A stretch of DNA of 17,429 bases, taken from assembly GCA_036244855.1 (NCBI GenBank), contig BQKZ01001692.1, forward strand, positions 43,531 through 60,959. The letters are read 5' to 3'. Source of the DNA: Temnopleurus reevesii. Taxonomy: Eukaryota > Echinodermata > Echinoidea > Temnopleuroida > Temnopleuridae. The position numbers and the translations under genes were made by a program. Every line of letters begins with the position of its first letter. The stretch's first letter is position 1. Under the pieces are notes generated by a model. It had not been told where the DNA came from, did not search any database, and worked only from the letters and a program-made list of their open reading frames with translations. Below are positions 8,981 through 17,429 of this stretch, piece after piece.

Positions 8981-9444
8981 GTTAAATGTTATTTCCAGAT
9001 CACTTGCACTTCCAAAAACAGAAGCAAGGTTCGTAACTTTTAGCTTTACACGCATTTCATACTTTTAGACTCCAGAGTCAATACTTTTTGTATATTCATA
9101 TATGATTATGTATCAGAGTTTCATATAAGATCAAGTTTTTTTTCAATGATTGTAGAACATACATAATATCGGATGATGCATTTTTATCGTACTTCATAGT
9201 AGTTAAGTGATATTTCCAGATCATTAGTGATTCAAAAAACAGAAGCAAGGTTCGTATCTCTTTATACGTGCATTTCATACTTTCAGACTGCAGATATATT
9301 CTTTGTAAACTTGAGCAATTCTCAACAAATTCTTTTTCAATAGATATACATTCATATATGATTATGTATCAGAGTTTCATAGAAGATCAATTTTTCTTGA
9401 AGTGATTGTAACATCAGAAGATGCATTTTATCGTACTTCATAAA
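8980..9444 (+). repeat. two-copy diverged tandem duplication (about 220 and 245 bp)
   Basis: Copy 1 is about 8980-9198 and copy 2 about 9199-9444. Shared blocks in the same order include ATTTCCAGATCA (8991, 9212), AACAGAAGCAAGGTTCGTA, GCATTTCATACTTT, CATATATGATTATGTATCAG (9098, 9353) and TTTATCGTACTTCATA. The offset grows from 221 to 255 bp because copy 2 carries an insertion of about 34 bp. No coding sequence is seen. Confidence 0.85.
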
Positions 9445-10139
9445 AGACAGATCGCTTCACAAGATATAAGCTTTAATATGGTAGCGATTCATTGAACTCG
9501 GTTGTGTTCTAAAGTAATGTTTGCAAATATCACTCCTGTTTTGTTGAATGTATAAACCGATGGTTTCTTCACGTCAAGATATAACGAACACAACCATATT
9601 TAGGGAGAATTTAGGTCAATTCTACATATGCAACAAATAGATATCTTAGTATGCATATACTTTCGTAGTATAATAAATTCACATTTTGATAAATACTAAT
9701 ATATGTACATTGGAATATATATTTTTGTATTTTTAGTTTTGATTTTTTTTTCATTTTTATTTTTTGTAATTTTTTTGTATTTTATATTTTGATTTTTTTT
9801 TTACATTTTCATTTATTGATTTTTATTTGATTTTAATTTTTCTCCTTTTGCAACAGAAGATATCTTTTAAAGTTTTTTATTATTTCTTCTGCAACAGGAA
9901 ATATTTTCGATAAATAACTTCACTTTTTCAAAATGTAGTTTGCCAATATCATGAACATCATTTGCAAGTTCTGTCATACGGAATGTTTCTGTGATAATTT
10001 AGGTATCTGAATTCTCAATTTTTCACCTGATTCCATTTGCTCGTGAAAAATAGTGTTATATTGCTCAGGTTTGATTTTCCTACATAATTTTGCTTTCATT
10101 ACGATCCAAAGGTAATTCCTAAAAATTTGATTTACGTTT
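9445..10139. other. T-rich intergenic sequence
   Basis: 9720-9850 is almost pure T/A with ATTTTT runs. ATCCAAAGGTAATTCCTAAAAA near 10103 recurs as GTCCAAAAGTAAGTCCTAAT near 10187, a short diverged duplication about 85 bp apart that runs past this stretch. No gene is seen; the 3' UTR of the minus-strand gene probably ends here. Confidence 0.5.
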
Positions 10140-10145
10140 TTTATT
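10140..10145 (-). promoter_or_regulatory. candidate polyadenylation signal of the minus-strand gene
   Basis: TTTATT on the plus strand reads AATAAA on the minus strand, 157 bp beyond the stop codon at 10302-10304. In sequence this AT-rich a chance match is easy. Confidence 0.3.
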
Positions 10146-10301
10146 TTGTTTGTGTGGTGGGTTTTTTTTTTTTGGCTTTCAGTATGGTCCAAAAGTAAGT
10201 CCTAATAATTTGTGAAATATGTTTTTGATTTTGTTTATGATCCAAAATTATACTATTATTCTCGTTTTTGTTTTGTATTATTTGAAGATCGATGCTGGTT
10301 C

Positions 10302-10388
10302 CTATTCGGGTTTTGATGATTTCTTGCTTGTTCTGGCTCGTTTTAGGAACTTCTTGAGAAGCTTTTTCTTTGTTTTAGGATCCATTGC
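10302..10388 (-). CDS. exon M: terminal exon, Lys/Arg-rich C-terminus
   Basis: The acceptor is GTCATTTCAG, phase 0. It encodes AMDPKTKKKLLKKFLKRA, then RTSKKSSKPE and a TAG stop at 10302-10304. The strong positive charge contrasts with the acidic tail before it. Confidence 0.8.
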   Translation of the reverse strand, partial: AMDPKTKKKLLKKFLKRARTSKKSSKPE

Positions 10389-13300
10389 CTGAAATGACAG
10401 AAAAGTAAGGAAAAGGGGAAGAGAGTGAGAGAGAGAGAGAGAGGAAGAGTGAAGAATAAGAAGTAGAGAAGAATAGAGAGCGTGGTGTTAGATCATAGAA
10501 ATATTAACATTTTGAATTGAAAAAAAAAGTGATTGAGATTCGTACACAAAAAATTGCTTCATTTCTCTACTTAATATCGTTGTACTTCAGAGCACTTATT
10601 AATCAATTCAATACTTTTGATTTTGTTTGTTAAACTCCTCGTATAATCGCAAAGAGGATGGATCCATCACTTGTCCCTTATTTGCGGGGGGGGGGCAAAG
10701 CCAGGCAAAAAAATCTTTTCTTCCAATAGTGGGACGGTTTTTTTAATTTAAAACTCTTCGGGCGCTGGAGAGTTTCGACAACAAATGTTAGGTCTAATCT
10801 ATTTATCCCCACATCATTGATAAACTGATTTATGAACTCCTTTCTAAAGAAACATTTCAAATTCTTCTTTAGCATACCTTTTGAGGCTCCTCCGTCGAAA
10901 TGACCTCAGAAGGCGTGTTTTGTGTTGCACTGGGGTCGGGTTTGGGGAATCTTCTGTAGGTAGGCTCCCTTCGAGGCTTCTTGGTGATCAAAATGTATGG
11001 GAAGACAAAAAGAATGAGGAAATAATTAATGACCAATAAGACCCATACATCCTGCTGTTCTGTATCAATTTATTCTAACCTTTATCATATTCTAAATTGA
11101 GGCCTGTTGTTCTAATAACTTGTTAAAATTGCTTTGTCATCAGACCCTCACCTAAAATAATGTTGTGCTTCTTTACGATTAATTTTACCATTTTATAGAT
11201 CTTGAACATTTCTAAATTAGCTCTTCAAAATAAATGAAGATCAACTGAATATAAAACAAATACAGTGTTTGGTAGAAAATAAGCACGGTAGAACCATACT
11301 GGGATTGGAAGCATACCTTTGGCGGGTCGTCAACCGGAATGACATCAGAAGGAGTGCTTTGTCCTGTGTTCTCCGGTTTGGGGAACCGTCGAAAGGTCGG
11401 TTCCCTGCGGGTCTTCCTGACGATCTAGAGGTTTGGTGAAATGAAAAAAGAAAGAAAATGGCAGGAAAAGACGGTTATATGAGTCTACGAAAACTTGTTT
11501 AAACAAAAGTGTATTTCCTAAGATTAGTCATGTGCAATACAAATACATGAAGTGAAATCACTAAATTATATAATGGTCTATATGTTACTAATTGGTATAG
11601 CTTAAAACATCTTCAAATTAAATGAAAATCAACTGGATATGAAATAAATCTAGTGTTTGGTATAGAAAATAAGCACGGTAGAACCATACTGGGATTGGAA
11701 GCATACCTTTGGCGGGTCGTCAACCGAAATGACCTCAGAAGGAGTGCTTTGTCCAATGTTCTCCGGTTTGGGGAACCGTCGAAAGGTCGGTTCCCTGCGG
11801 GTCTTCCTGACGATCTAGAGGTTTGGCGAAATGAAAAAAAGAAAGAAAATGGAAGGGGGGAAAACGGTTACATGAGTCTACAAAAACTTGTTTAATCAAA
11901 GGTGTATTTCCTACGATTAGCCATGAGCAATACTAGTACATGAAATGAAATCACTAACATTCTATAATGGTCTTATGGTTCTTATGGTTCTTATGGTATT
12001 TATTATGGTTCAAAACAAATGACGAAACATAATATTCTTAGAGATGTCATAAGAATGTATAAAAGTGTTTTGAGAAAGAAGGATCTTTGGAAGAATTTAC
12101 CTTCGGAGAATCCCCTCCAGGAGCAGGAAGAGTCTGGTCCCCAGATCTTGGACCGATAGTCTGATCCCGTGGCACAGGTCCGAGTCCCGGATTCTTTTCC
12201 TCATCATCAGGTGCTTCCGTTTGGGGGACGTCCCGTTCTAGTTCTTTGGTGTTGATCAAATTTGCCTCTGGACGAACATTGGTCGGCTGAGATGGTACGC
12301 ACAGCTTCTGAACCTCCGCATGGTGTTGAGGAATCAAGACCGGGGCAGATCGAGAATGCCCGATATTCAGGGTTTCATCAGCCACCCAGTTTTGGATCCG
12401 TGGGGACGGTACTTCGTTCAAAAGCTTTGCCGGGTCAACCAAGGGCATTGCGATTGGAAGGCTTTGTGCCTTCTCCGGGACGCCAGGTTTGGTGGTTCCG
12501 AAAGAAGGGGCCACAGCCTTGTCTTCTCCAGCTCTAGATTCCTTCGGAATAGACTCATTGACATCCATCATGTCCATTGGAGGTAGCTCAGATTCCGGCC
12601 CTGCAATTGCCTTCGATTGTATGGGCTCAGAAACCGAATGGACAGTGACTAGTCGAGCATTTCCAGGTACTTTGGTGACACCCTCACTCTTGGAAGGTTG
12701 GGTATCAGACTTTGATTTTCCTACGAATTTGAAATCGAAAGGGTTGTCAGCCGGTCGAACATTGATAACCCGTACACGGGAGGTGGCGGTCGATAGGTCA
12801 GGAGCCGTGGCATCAGGTTCGGATTCTCCAGTTGCCTTGATCTTGCTTTCCGTCAGGATTCCGCTCGACATACAAACACCAGCGGGACGAACTGCAATCT
12901 CATGAACGGTGTAAGTGTTCATGTTTTCGTTCGGCATGTCAAGAACCGGTGTAGATTCTCCAGAAGCCTTGATCTTGCTGTCCGTTAGGATTTCACTGGA
13001 CATATCAACATCCGCGGGACGAACTGCAATCTCATGAACGGTGTAAGTGTTCACGTTTTCGTTCAGCATGTCAAGAACCGGTGTAGATTCTCCAGAAGCC
13101 TTGATCTTGCTGTCCGTTAGGATTTCACTGGACATATCAACATCCGCGGGACGAACTGCAATTTCATGAACGGTGTAATTGTCCAAGCTTTCGTTCGGCA
13201 TATCAAGATCAGGTGTGGATTCCCCAGAAACCTTGGTTTTCTGTAACAAGTATTTGAAACAACGTAACTATCAAATGTTTCAGAATGCATTGCAAAAGAT

Positions 13301-16300
13301 GAAACGCAATCATTTTAAAGATGATAAATTTTAAGGAAGAAAATGAACCAAGATAATAATAAAAATAATAATAATTGAATTCATATAGCGCTTGGTGCCA
13401 TTTGAATTCACATACATAAAAATGATGAAAAGACTTGTTATATAATGATAATAATGAAATTGATTTTTAATAAGTTATATTCGTAGTGGTGATACTAAAA
13501 CTTACCAGTGACTGAATTCGTATACGTCACTGCTTATCCAATGTATTGATGACTAGTTCAACTTAACAAATATATTCTCAATTTGGTTTCAAGAATTTTT
13601 GACACCCTGAAGGTGATGTTTGTTATTGACTATTGCTAAATTACAATATCTTCGAACTAGACAGACAAAATAGACAGATATATACAAATGTAATTTTTTA
13701 CATATCTTCCAACAGTATTTTTTTGTGATGCACTCTTTAAATACCGTACCTCTTTTTCCTTCACAGCAAAGATGCTGAAACCTCCTTTCGGAGCAGCAAC
13801 CTGCAGGAAAAGAAAAATCATGTCATTGAAATCAACCAAAACTTGAATGAGCTGATACTCAACCCTTCAAATTCAAAACAAAACCAACGCATAATAATTT
13901 AACAAATCGAAACTATTGCATGGGCCTATAATTCTCTTTTTGAGAAAATCGAAAAGCGTTAATTTTGAAGAATTTGGATAATTAATTTAAAGATAAACAT
14001 TCCATTACCTGTCCACCATTAGCCTTGTTCTGCGATGGTCCTGGGGGTCCTGCAATCTCTGCATTCGGGGCTGTAGAAGAATCTGGTGTGTCCTATTATT
14101 TAGAAAAAGCAGAAATTTATAGATATCATTACATGGAAAAGAAGATAAAAAAAGAGAACAAAATGGCCATATGAACTGAGAAAATTAGGTTTATGCTCTC
14201 AATTTCGGGAATACTTCATAAAAGTAAAAATTGCAAAATCATTTAACAAATGACGATTACCTGATCAGCGACAGTATTGGTCTGTGTCGGTTCATTCTTG
14301 TTGGCATCGGGGGACTTTTGAGACGATGGAAAATCCTATCACATGATAAAAACAATTTAAGGAATATGATATCAACACAGAATATAATAGAAACAAGTTC
14401 GTTCATGTCCGTTAAAAATATCTTACAGAAAAGATTTTGACATTGACCAAAGTAGGAAAATCATTTGAATTGGTGAGGAGAATTTTAGTTTTCATTTTTC
14501 TTTTGCAATTTATTTTTCTCCCCTTCTCGTTCTGTCTGTTCTTAATCCTACTAAATATTTTCATTATTGTGGACTCAATGATTATATAATATGGAAATTT
14601 AAACTCCGAACAGTTTTTAGATGATGATTTTGATTCTTCTATGATTGAAAGTTTCAGGATCTTTTTTACTGCAACATTTTGTCCTGACACAAAAAGGGTT
14701 TACCTGTTTCTGCTGGAAGCCTACAGAGAAAATACCAAATCCTCCTTTAGGAACAGCAACCTGCAGAAAAAAGCGAGACCTCTGAAATTAGATCTAACGA
14801 ATATCGGGAAATTAAAAATACGGTACTAAAGAATAACATTTACATGCACAATCTCTTGAGCTTTAGATATATCGTAATCTAACGCATTGGTTTTTTTTTG
14901 TGTTTTTTTTTTGCTCAATCTTTATCAGCAATCTTTTGATTCTATTGACATTTTGCTTACAAAATCTTTCATTTCAAGTGATTTGTATTCAAATTGAAAA
15001 TAGGAAGACATATTTGCGTTATATTTCTGAACGTTTTATCCATAATCCCTCTAGAAGAATGCTAGAACTATGTTAGCTTCAGGCATATTTTCCTAAATTT
15101 ACTATCAGGTTAGCATAGATTGAGAGACCACACCGTAGAAATGCCCACCGCGGCCCGGTGTTTTTCAGGAATGTCGGACAGGTGTAGAGGTGCCTTTGGT
15201 CGAGACGGTCGTGGCTTTGTCAGGATGGCAGCAGCATGTACTTGATGAGGATCTTGTTCACACTTTGCTGCTGGCATGCAGCCTCCCAGGTGAGGATCTT
15301 GTTTACCCTCTGCGGCTGGGATATAATCTCCCAAGTCCGACGCAGTGACTCTCATCTCAAACCAGTCTGCAGGAGTTGTCCGGAGGGGGTTATCAGCAAC
15401 TGTAGCCGACACAGTCGGTATAACGGGTGAACTGCAGCTCGTAGGAGGTTCAGTTATACATTCGTTTTGTTGTTCAACTGTAGCCGGGGCCGGTTGGGGG
15501 ACCAGGTATTCGTCAGGAGCGTTAAAAGGCAACTATACAGACAGAAAAAGAGAATCATATTTTTATACAACTAAAAAATGACAGCTTCTGCTTCATCATC
15601 TCTTATCATATGCTTTTTTGTGTAATAAATCTCTTCTTTTTAAATATCTATCAAGTTCTTTACGAATCTTATCGATTTATATTCTACAATAGAGAAACTT
15701 ACCACTGGAGTTAGAAAATGATCCGGATTTTCAGGAATCATCTGGGCCACCTCTGTTGCAACCGGCTGGGCTAGCTCTGCATCAATTGGTACGGCCATAT
15801 CTGTATCCATTGGTAGGACCACATCCGTTCCAATCGGTTGCCTTTCACTCTGGAAGACGGTGTAGAATTCATCATCCGGTCGGTAAGGATGGTCCAAATC
15901 GTCGTCATTATGGTCACCAGCAGACACCTGACATATAAAAATGATAGCGATAGATTGCTGATTCAAGAAAATTCTTTGCTGGACGATATTTTGGATAAAT
16001 TACTTTTCTGATTAAAACTGTAGCAGTAACCATACACCAAAGGCTAAAATGTGCTGTTAAACTGTAAATGTATTTTGTTCGGGCAATATCATGTTAATAT
16101 TATTGTATAAAGATATGTACATTGTTACCTTTCCAGTACGCAGATGAAAAGGGAACCGTTTGTTGAGCCGGTCCGGTCGCGTCAGGTAGATGAAATAAGC
16201 GTGACCAACAAAATGCAATGCCAGGTCTATACCGTTCCAAATGTTCGGACTAGGGAAGCAATACAGATAATGAATTTAAGGAAGAACAGAACAATAGCAT

Positions 16301-16848
16301 ACTGTATTTTTCTTAACAAATGGTTTCATCAGCAAGACTGTAGGAAATACGGAGATATGGACATTACGAATCACACTACAAAAAGAGATACATATTCTGT
16401 ACGGAAAGGCGCTTTATAAATGCAAATTATCATTATTATTTATTTATTATGTTCCCAGTCAGACAATAATAATAACAACAAAGAAATATGAGTTATTTGA
16501 TGAATTTCGATTGAAACAATTTTAATTATTTATTTATCTAATAATATATATATTTTTTTTATTTCATGCTCAAGTCTTGTACGTGATTGCTTATTTAGAA
16601 TTATAATTTTTTTGCTAAAAATTTATAATTTATTTTGGGGTGTTTTCTATAAAATAGAATATAAAAAAATGAAAATTGATAAAGTACATACCTCCTGAGA
16701 GAAGGATATTCATACAAAGCCAGAAGACGATATGTTGGCTCAGCCATGAACCAAACACTAAAGAATAAAGTGAATGGTACGTAAAATATGGCCTTGCGCG
16801 GGATGTTCTTGATGGTGAAGAAACAACCAAATACAAAGAGAAAGCAAC
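10302..16848 (-). CDS. multi-pass membrane protein with a long modular repeat tail, 3' part, thirteen exons
   Basis: I do not recognise this gene. I assembled it from thirteen exons (A-M), each with AG/GT borders (exon D's donor is the weak one) and compatible phase: 16848-16692, 16249-16129, 15927-15703, 15532-15134, 14760-14704, 14335-14261, 14092-14009, 13800-13750, 13240-12101, 11814-11707, 11424-11317, 10979-10878, 10388-10302. Exons A-B encode hydrophobic segments (IFYVPFTLFFSVWFM; LALHFVGHAYFIYL) followed by basic TRPDRLNKR, the usual mark of a cytoplasmic side. The rest, about 870 residues, is hydrophilic and rich in Pro, Ser, Asp, Glu and Thr. It contains 8-, 15- and 44-residue repeats and duplicated exons, and ends in a Lys/Arg-rich tail and TAG. 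All tail introns are phase 0, so exons can be skipped or duplicated without frameshift. The 5' end lies beyond the window. Few-TM proteins with long cytoplasmic tails such as TMEM72 are a possible comparison, on topology only. Confidence 0.75.
10421..10445 (+). repeat. GA microsatellite
   Basis: A GAGAGA run in the intron between exons L and M, just upstream of the acceptor of exon M as read on the minus strand (purine-rich on plus, pyrimidine-rich on minus). Confidence 0.8.
10686..10695 (+). repeat. poly-G tract (10 G)
   Basis: Ten G in a row inside the intron between exons L and M. Confidence 0.8.
10878..10979 (-). CDS. exon L: basic module, diverged third copy with shifted acceptor
   Basis: It encodes KPRREPTYRRFPKPDPSA, then TQNTPSEVIS and TEEPQK; the donor is CAAAAG|GTATGC. 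At the position where J and K have CTAG|ATC this copy has TTTTG|ATC, so the old acceptor is lost. The first usable AG, in phase, is ACCAAG nine bases further in. Confidence 0.75.
11317..11424 (-). CDS. exon K: basic 36-residue module, copy 2
   Basis: It has the same borders as exon J. It encodes IVRKTRREPTFRRFPKPEN, then TGQSTPSDVIP and VDDPPK. The flanking introns are also duplicated (see the 390-bp repeat). Confidence 0.85.
11707..11814 (-). CDS. exon J: basic 36-residue module, copy 1
   Basis: The acceptor is AACCTCTAG and the donor is CCAAAG|GTATGC, phase 0 at both ends. It encodes IVRKTRREPTFRRFPKPEN, then IGQSTPSEVIS and VDDPPK. It differs from exon K at only three residues. Confidence 0.85.
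11969..12012 (+). repeat. TTATGGTTC minisatellite
   Basis: About four units of TTATGGTTC or near matches lie at the end of the second 390-bp unit, in the intron between exons I and J. Confidence 0.7.
12101..13240 (-). CDS. exon I: 380-codon exon carrying the 44-residue repeats
   Basis: The acceptor is TTGTTACAG and the donor is CCGAAG|GTAAAT, phase 0 at both ends. The first half is four 44-residue units (core TYTVHEIAVRPADVDMSSE). The second half is Pro/Glu/Asp-rich with looser echoes of the unit (LVTVHSVSEP, TNVRPEAN). It ends in PGGDSPK. There is no Cys-rich, enzymatic or membrane signal; it is probably disordered. Confidence 0.88.
12716..13240 (-). repeat. coding tandem repeat, 132-bp unit, four copies
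   Basis: The units are 13240-13112 (43 codons; it begins at the splice site), 13111-12980, 12979-12848 and 12847-12716. Units 2 and 3 are nearly identical in DNA. The block starting CAGAAGCCTTGATCTTGCTG occurs at 12961 and 13093, exactly 132 bp apart. Unit 4 keeps SKIKATGES and VRPAD but is diverged between them. Confidence 0.9.
13353..13391 (-). repeat. SINE-type 3' tail: ATT microsatellite with GCGCTATAT box
   Basis: Reads GCGCTATATGAATTCAAT then ATT repeats on the minus strand. It resembles the 16408-16450 copy on the other strand. It lies in the intron between exons H and I. Confidence 0.5.
13750..13800 (-). CDS. exon H: 17-residue microexon, paralogue of exon E
   Basis: The acceptor is TTTCCTGCAG and the donor is AAAGAG|GTACGG, phase 0 at both ends. 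It encodes VAAPKGGFSIFAVKEKE. The acceptor and first codons are nearly identical in DNA to those of exon E. Confidence 0.8.
14009..14092 (-). CDS. exon G: 28-residue hydrophilic exon
   Basis: The acceptor is AATAATAG and the donor is GGACAG|GTAATG, phase 0 at both ends. It encodes DTPDSSTAPNAEIAGPPGP then SQNKANGGQ. Confidence 0.77.
14261..14335 (-). CDS. exon F: 25-residue hydrophilic exon
   Basis: The acceptor is ATGTGATAG and the donor is GATCAG|GTAATC, phase 0 at both ends. It encodes DFPSSQKSPDANKNEP and TQTNTVADQ. It resembles exon G in length, starting Asp, Asn/Pro/Gln-rich composition and final Gln. Confidence 0.75.
14704..14760 (-). CDS. exon E: 19-residue microexon, paralogue of exon H
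   Basis: The acceptor is TTTTCTGCAG and the donor is AAACAG|GTAAAC, phase 0 at both ends. It encodes VAVPKGGFGIFSVGFQQKQ. The first twelve residues match exon H at nine positions. Confidence 0.8.
15134..15532 (-). CDS. exon D: Pro/Thr-rich, two 15-residue repeats, donor uncertain
   Basis: The acceptor is CTGTATAG, phase 0, reading LPFNAPDEYLVPQPAPATV and on. The frame stays open to a TAA at 15110-15112. Phase-0 donors are available after TCTACG (15134, GTGTGG) and a little upstream after GCCGCG (GTGGGC). Neither is a strong donor, so this could also be an alternative last exon giving a short isoform. Confidence 0.7.
15242..15331 (-). repeat. coding tandem repeat, 45 bp x 2
   Basis: GDYIPAAEGKQDPHL is followed directly by GGCMPAAKCEQDPHQ in exon D, in frame. 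Confidence 0.85.
15703..15927 (-). CDS. exon C: acidic linker and four 8-residue repeats
   Basis: The acceptor is ATATGTCAG and the donor is CCAGTG|GTAAGT, phase 0 at both ends, 75 codons. It starts with VSAGDHNDDDLDHPYRPDD. Four octads follow: PIGTDVVL, PMDTDMAV, PIDAELAQ and PVATEVAQ. Confidence 0.82.
15742..15837 (-). repeat. coding tandem repeat, 24 bp x 4
   Basis: Four consecutive octads in exon C each begin with Pro and keep an acidic residue at position 5. The DNA is diverged, so the array is older than the 132-bp repeat. Confidence 0.8.
16129..16249 (-). CDS. exon B: last transmembrane segment
   Basis: The acceptor is CTTCCCTAG and the donor is GGAAAG|GTAACA. The first base completes an AGT Ser codon left open by exon A, an independent check of the join. 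It encodes PNIWNGIDLALHFVGHAYF and IYLTRPDRLNKRFPFHL, then RTGK. Confidence 0.8.
16408..16450 (+). repeat. SINE-type 3' tail: GGCGCTTTATAAATGC with ATT run
   Basis: GGCGCTTTATAAATGCAAAT is followed by ATT-rich repeats. Such an end is common in short interspersed repeats of marine invertebrates (from memory). No tRNA promoter boxes are visible upstream, so the copy is probably 5'-truncated. Confidence 0.5.
16692..16848 (-). CDS. exon A: transmembrane segments
   Basis: The acceptor is ACACACAG and the donor is AGGAG|GTATGT. The exon encodes CFLFVFGCFFTIKNIPRKA, a second hydrophobic stretch through FSVWFMAEP, then TYRLLALYEYPSLR plus two bases. It starts one base into a codon, so at least one upstream exon is required. 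None is visible up to 17429. Confidence 0.78.
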
Positions 16849-17429
16849 CTGTGTGTGTAAAATAAAAATCATGAAAAGTTATCGGGTTTTTTAAGATACA
16901 ATTTGTAAAGTTTTCGAAAAGAATTAACATAGACGAATGGATCAATAGATGTTTTAATGGGGATATCATCTTTTTCGGAAGGTAGCAAAATCTGCTTCCA
17001 CTAAAACGCATTGCATAAAAAGATCATCCGATCATAATAAATTTCATATAAATCTCAGTATGGAATGGCGTTAAGAAAACATTGGAAGGGTCACCAATAA
17101 TTTCCCAATACTTTAAAAACTCTCTATTACTAGCTAATATGCCATTAAAAATATACAGTTTGTTGACTAGAAATTCCAGTCAACTCTATTCTAACACATT
17201 TGATATGGAAAATTAAATTTAGAAAGAGAACGGAAGTCAAATCACTTCTCAGTACATTATCAAATGACGGGTTTGTAACATAATTTTGCAATTAATCGCA
17301 TTTCCTTGGCACACATTTTGCCATAGACTTACAATTAATATTTATCGTAAATTTAATTTGCATATTTTATGTTACAGGCTCCTAACTAGTAGTTTGACAA
17401 GACAATCTCTGAGATAAATGATTTTTTTT
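16849..17429 (-). other. intron upstream of exon A, no further exon seen
   Basis: AT-rich sequence follows. The open frame continuing to 17011 on the minus strand reads through the acceptor of exon A into intron-like sequence and shows no domain. The rest of the N-terminus must lie right of the window. Confidence 0.5.

Larger units (their letters stand above)
11223..11972 (-). repeat. tandem duplication, period about 390 bp, each unit holding one exon
   Basis: 11223-11580 and 11613-11972 align nearly throughout, including exon K and exon J and intron sequence on both sides (AATAAGCACGGTAGAACCAT, TGAGTCTACRAAAACTTGTT). Exons and introns are about equally conserved by eye, so the event is recent. 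Confidence 0.88.

Noticed and set aside
12262..12905. Plus-strand open frames of 88-138 codons
   Set aside because: They lie opposite exon I, whose repeats, frame and splice sites explain the openness.
14412..14690. 92-codon minus-strand frame
   Set aside because: It lies in the intron between exons E and F, is Lys/Ile-rich and AT-driven, and has no acceptor or donor in phase with its neighbours.

Overview
The window looks like animal nuclear DNA, most likely from a sea urchin or another echinoderm. It is AT-rich, its genes are split by canonical GT-AG introns, and it carries foldback repeats. It also holds an intronless Toll-like receptor (TLR) whose TIR domain resembles the expanded sea-urchin TLR families. 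The species call rests on remembered family features, not on a search.

Layout. (1) 1-2148, plus strand: the last three coding exons of a 2-aminoethylphosphonate-pyruvate transaminase (PhnW family); the earlier exons lie left of the window. (2) 2149-5042: an intergenic region crowded with short inverted-repeat elements. One MITE-like copy appears to be split by a second element, there is a full-length 183-bp palindrome, and there is a tRNA-like SINE-type head. (3) 5043-7721, plus strand: a complete single-exon TLR (signal peptide, LRRNT, LRRs, LRRCT, TM, TIR) with one in-frame TAA at codon 117. It is therefore a young pseudogene, a null allele or a sequencing error. (4) 7722-10301: AT-rich spacer with a diverged two-copy tandem duplication. 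(5) 10302-16848, minus strand: the 3' part of a previously unannotated multi-exon gene, which I assembled exon by exon from splice sites and phase. Its two upstream exons encode the last membrane segments of a multi-pass protein. Eleven further exons encode a tail of about 870 residues built by exon duplication and in-frame tandem repeats. From the end of exon B onward every intron is phase 0. The 5' end lies beyond the right edge.

I see no functional link between the three genes. The unit most worth a second look is the modular repeat-tail membrane protein, followed by the freshly broken TLR, the animal phosphonate aminotransferase and the nested MITE cluster.
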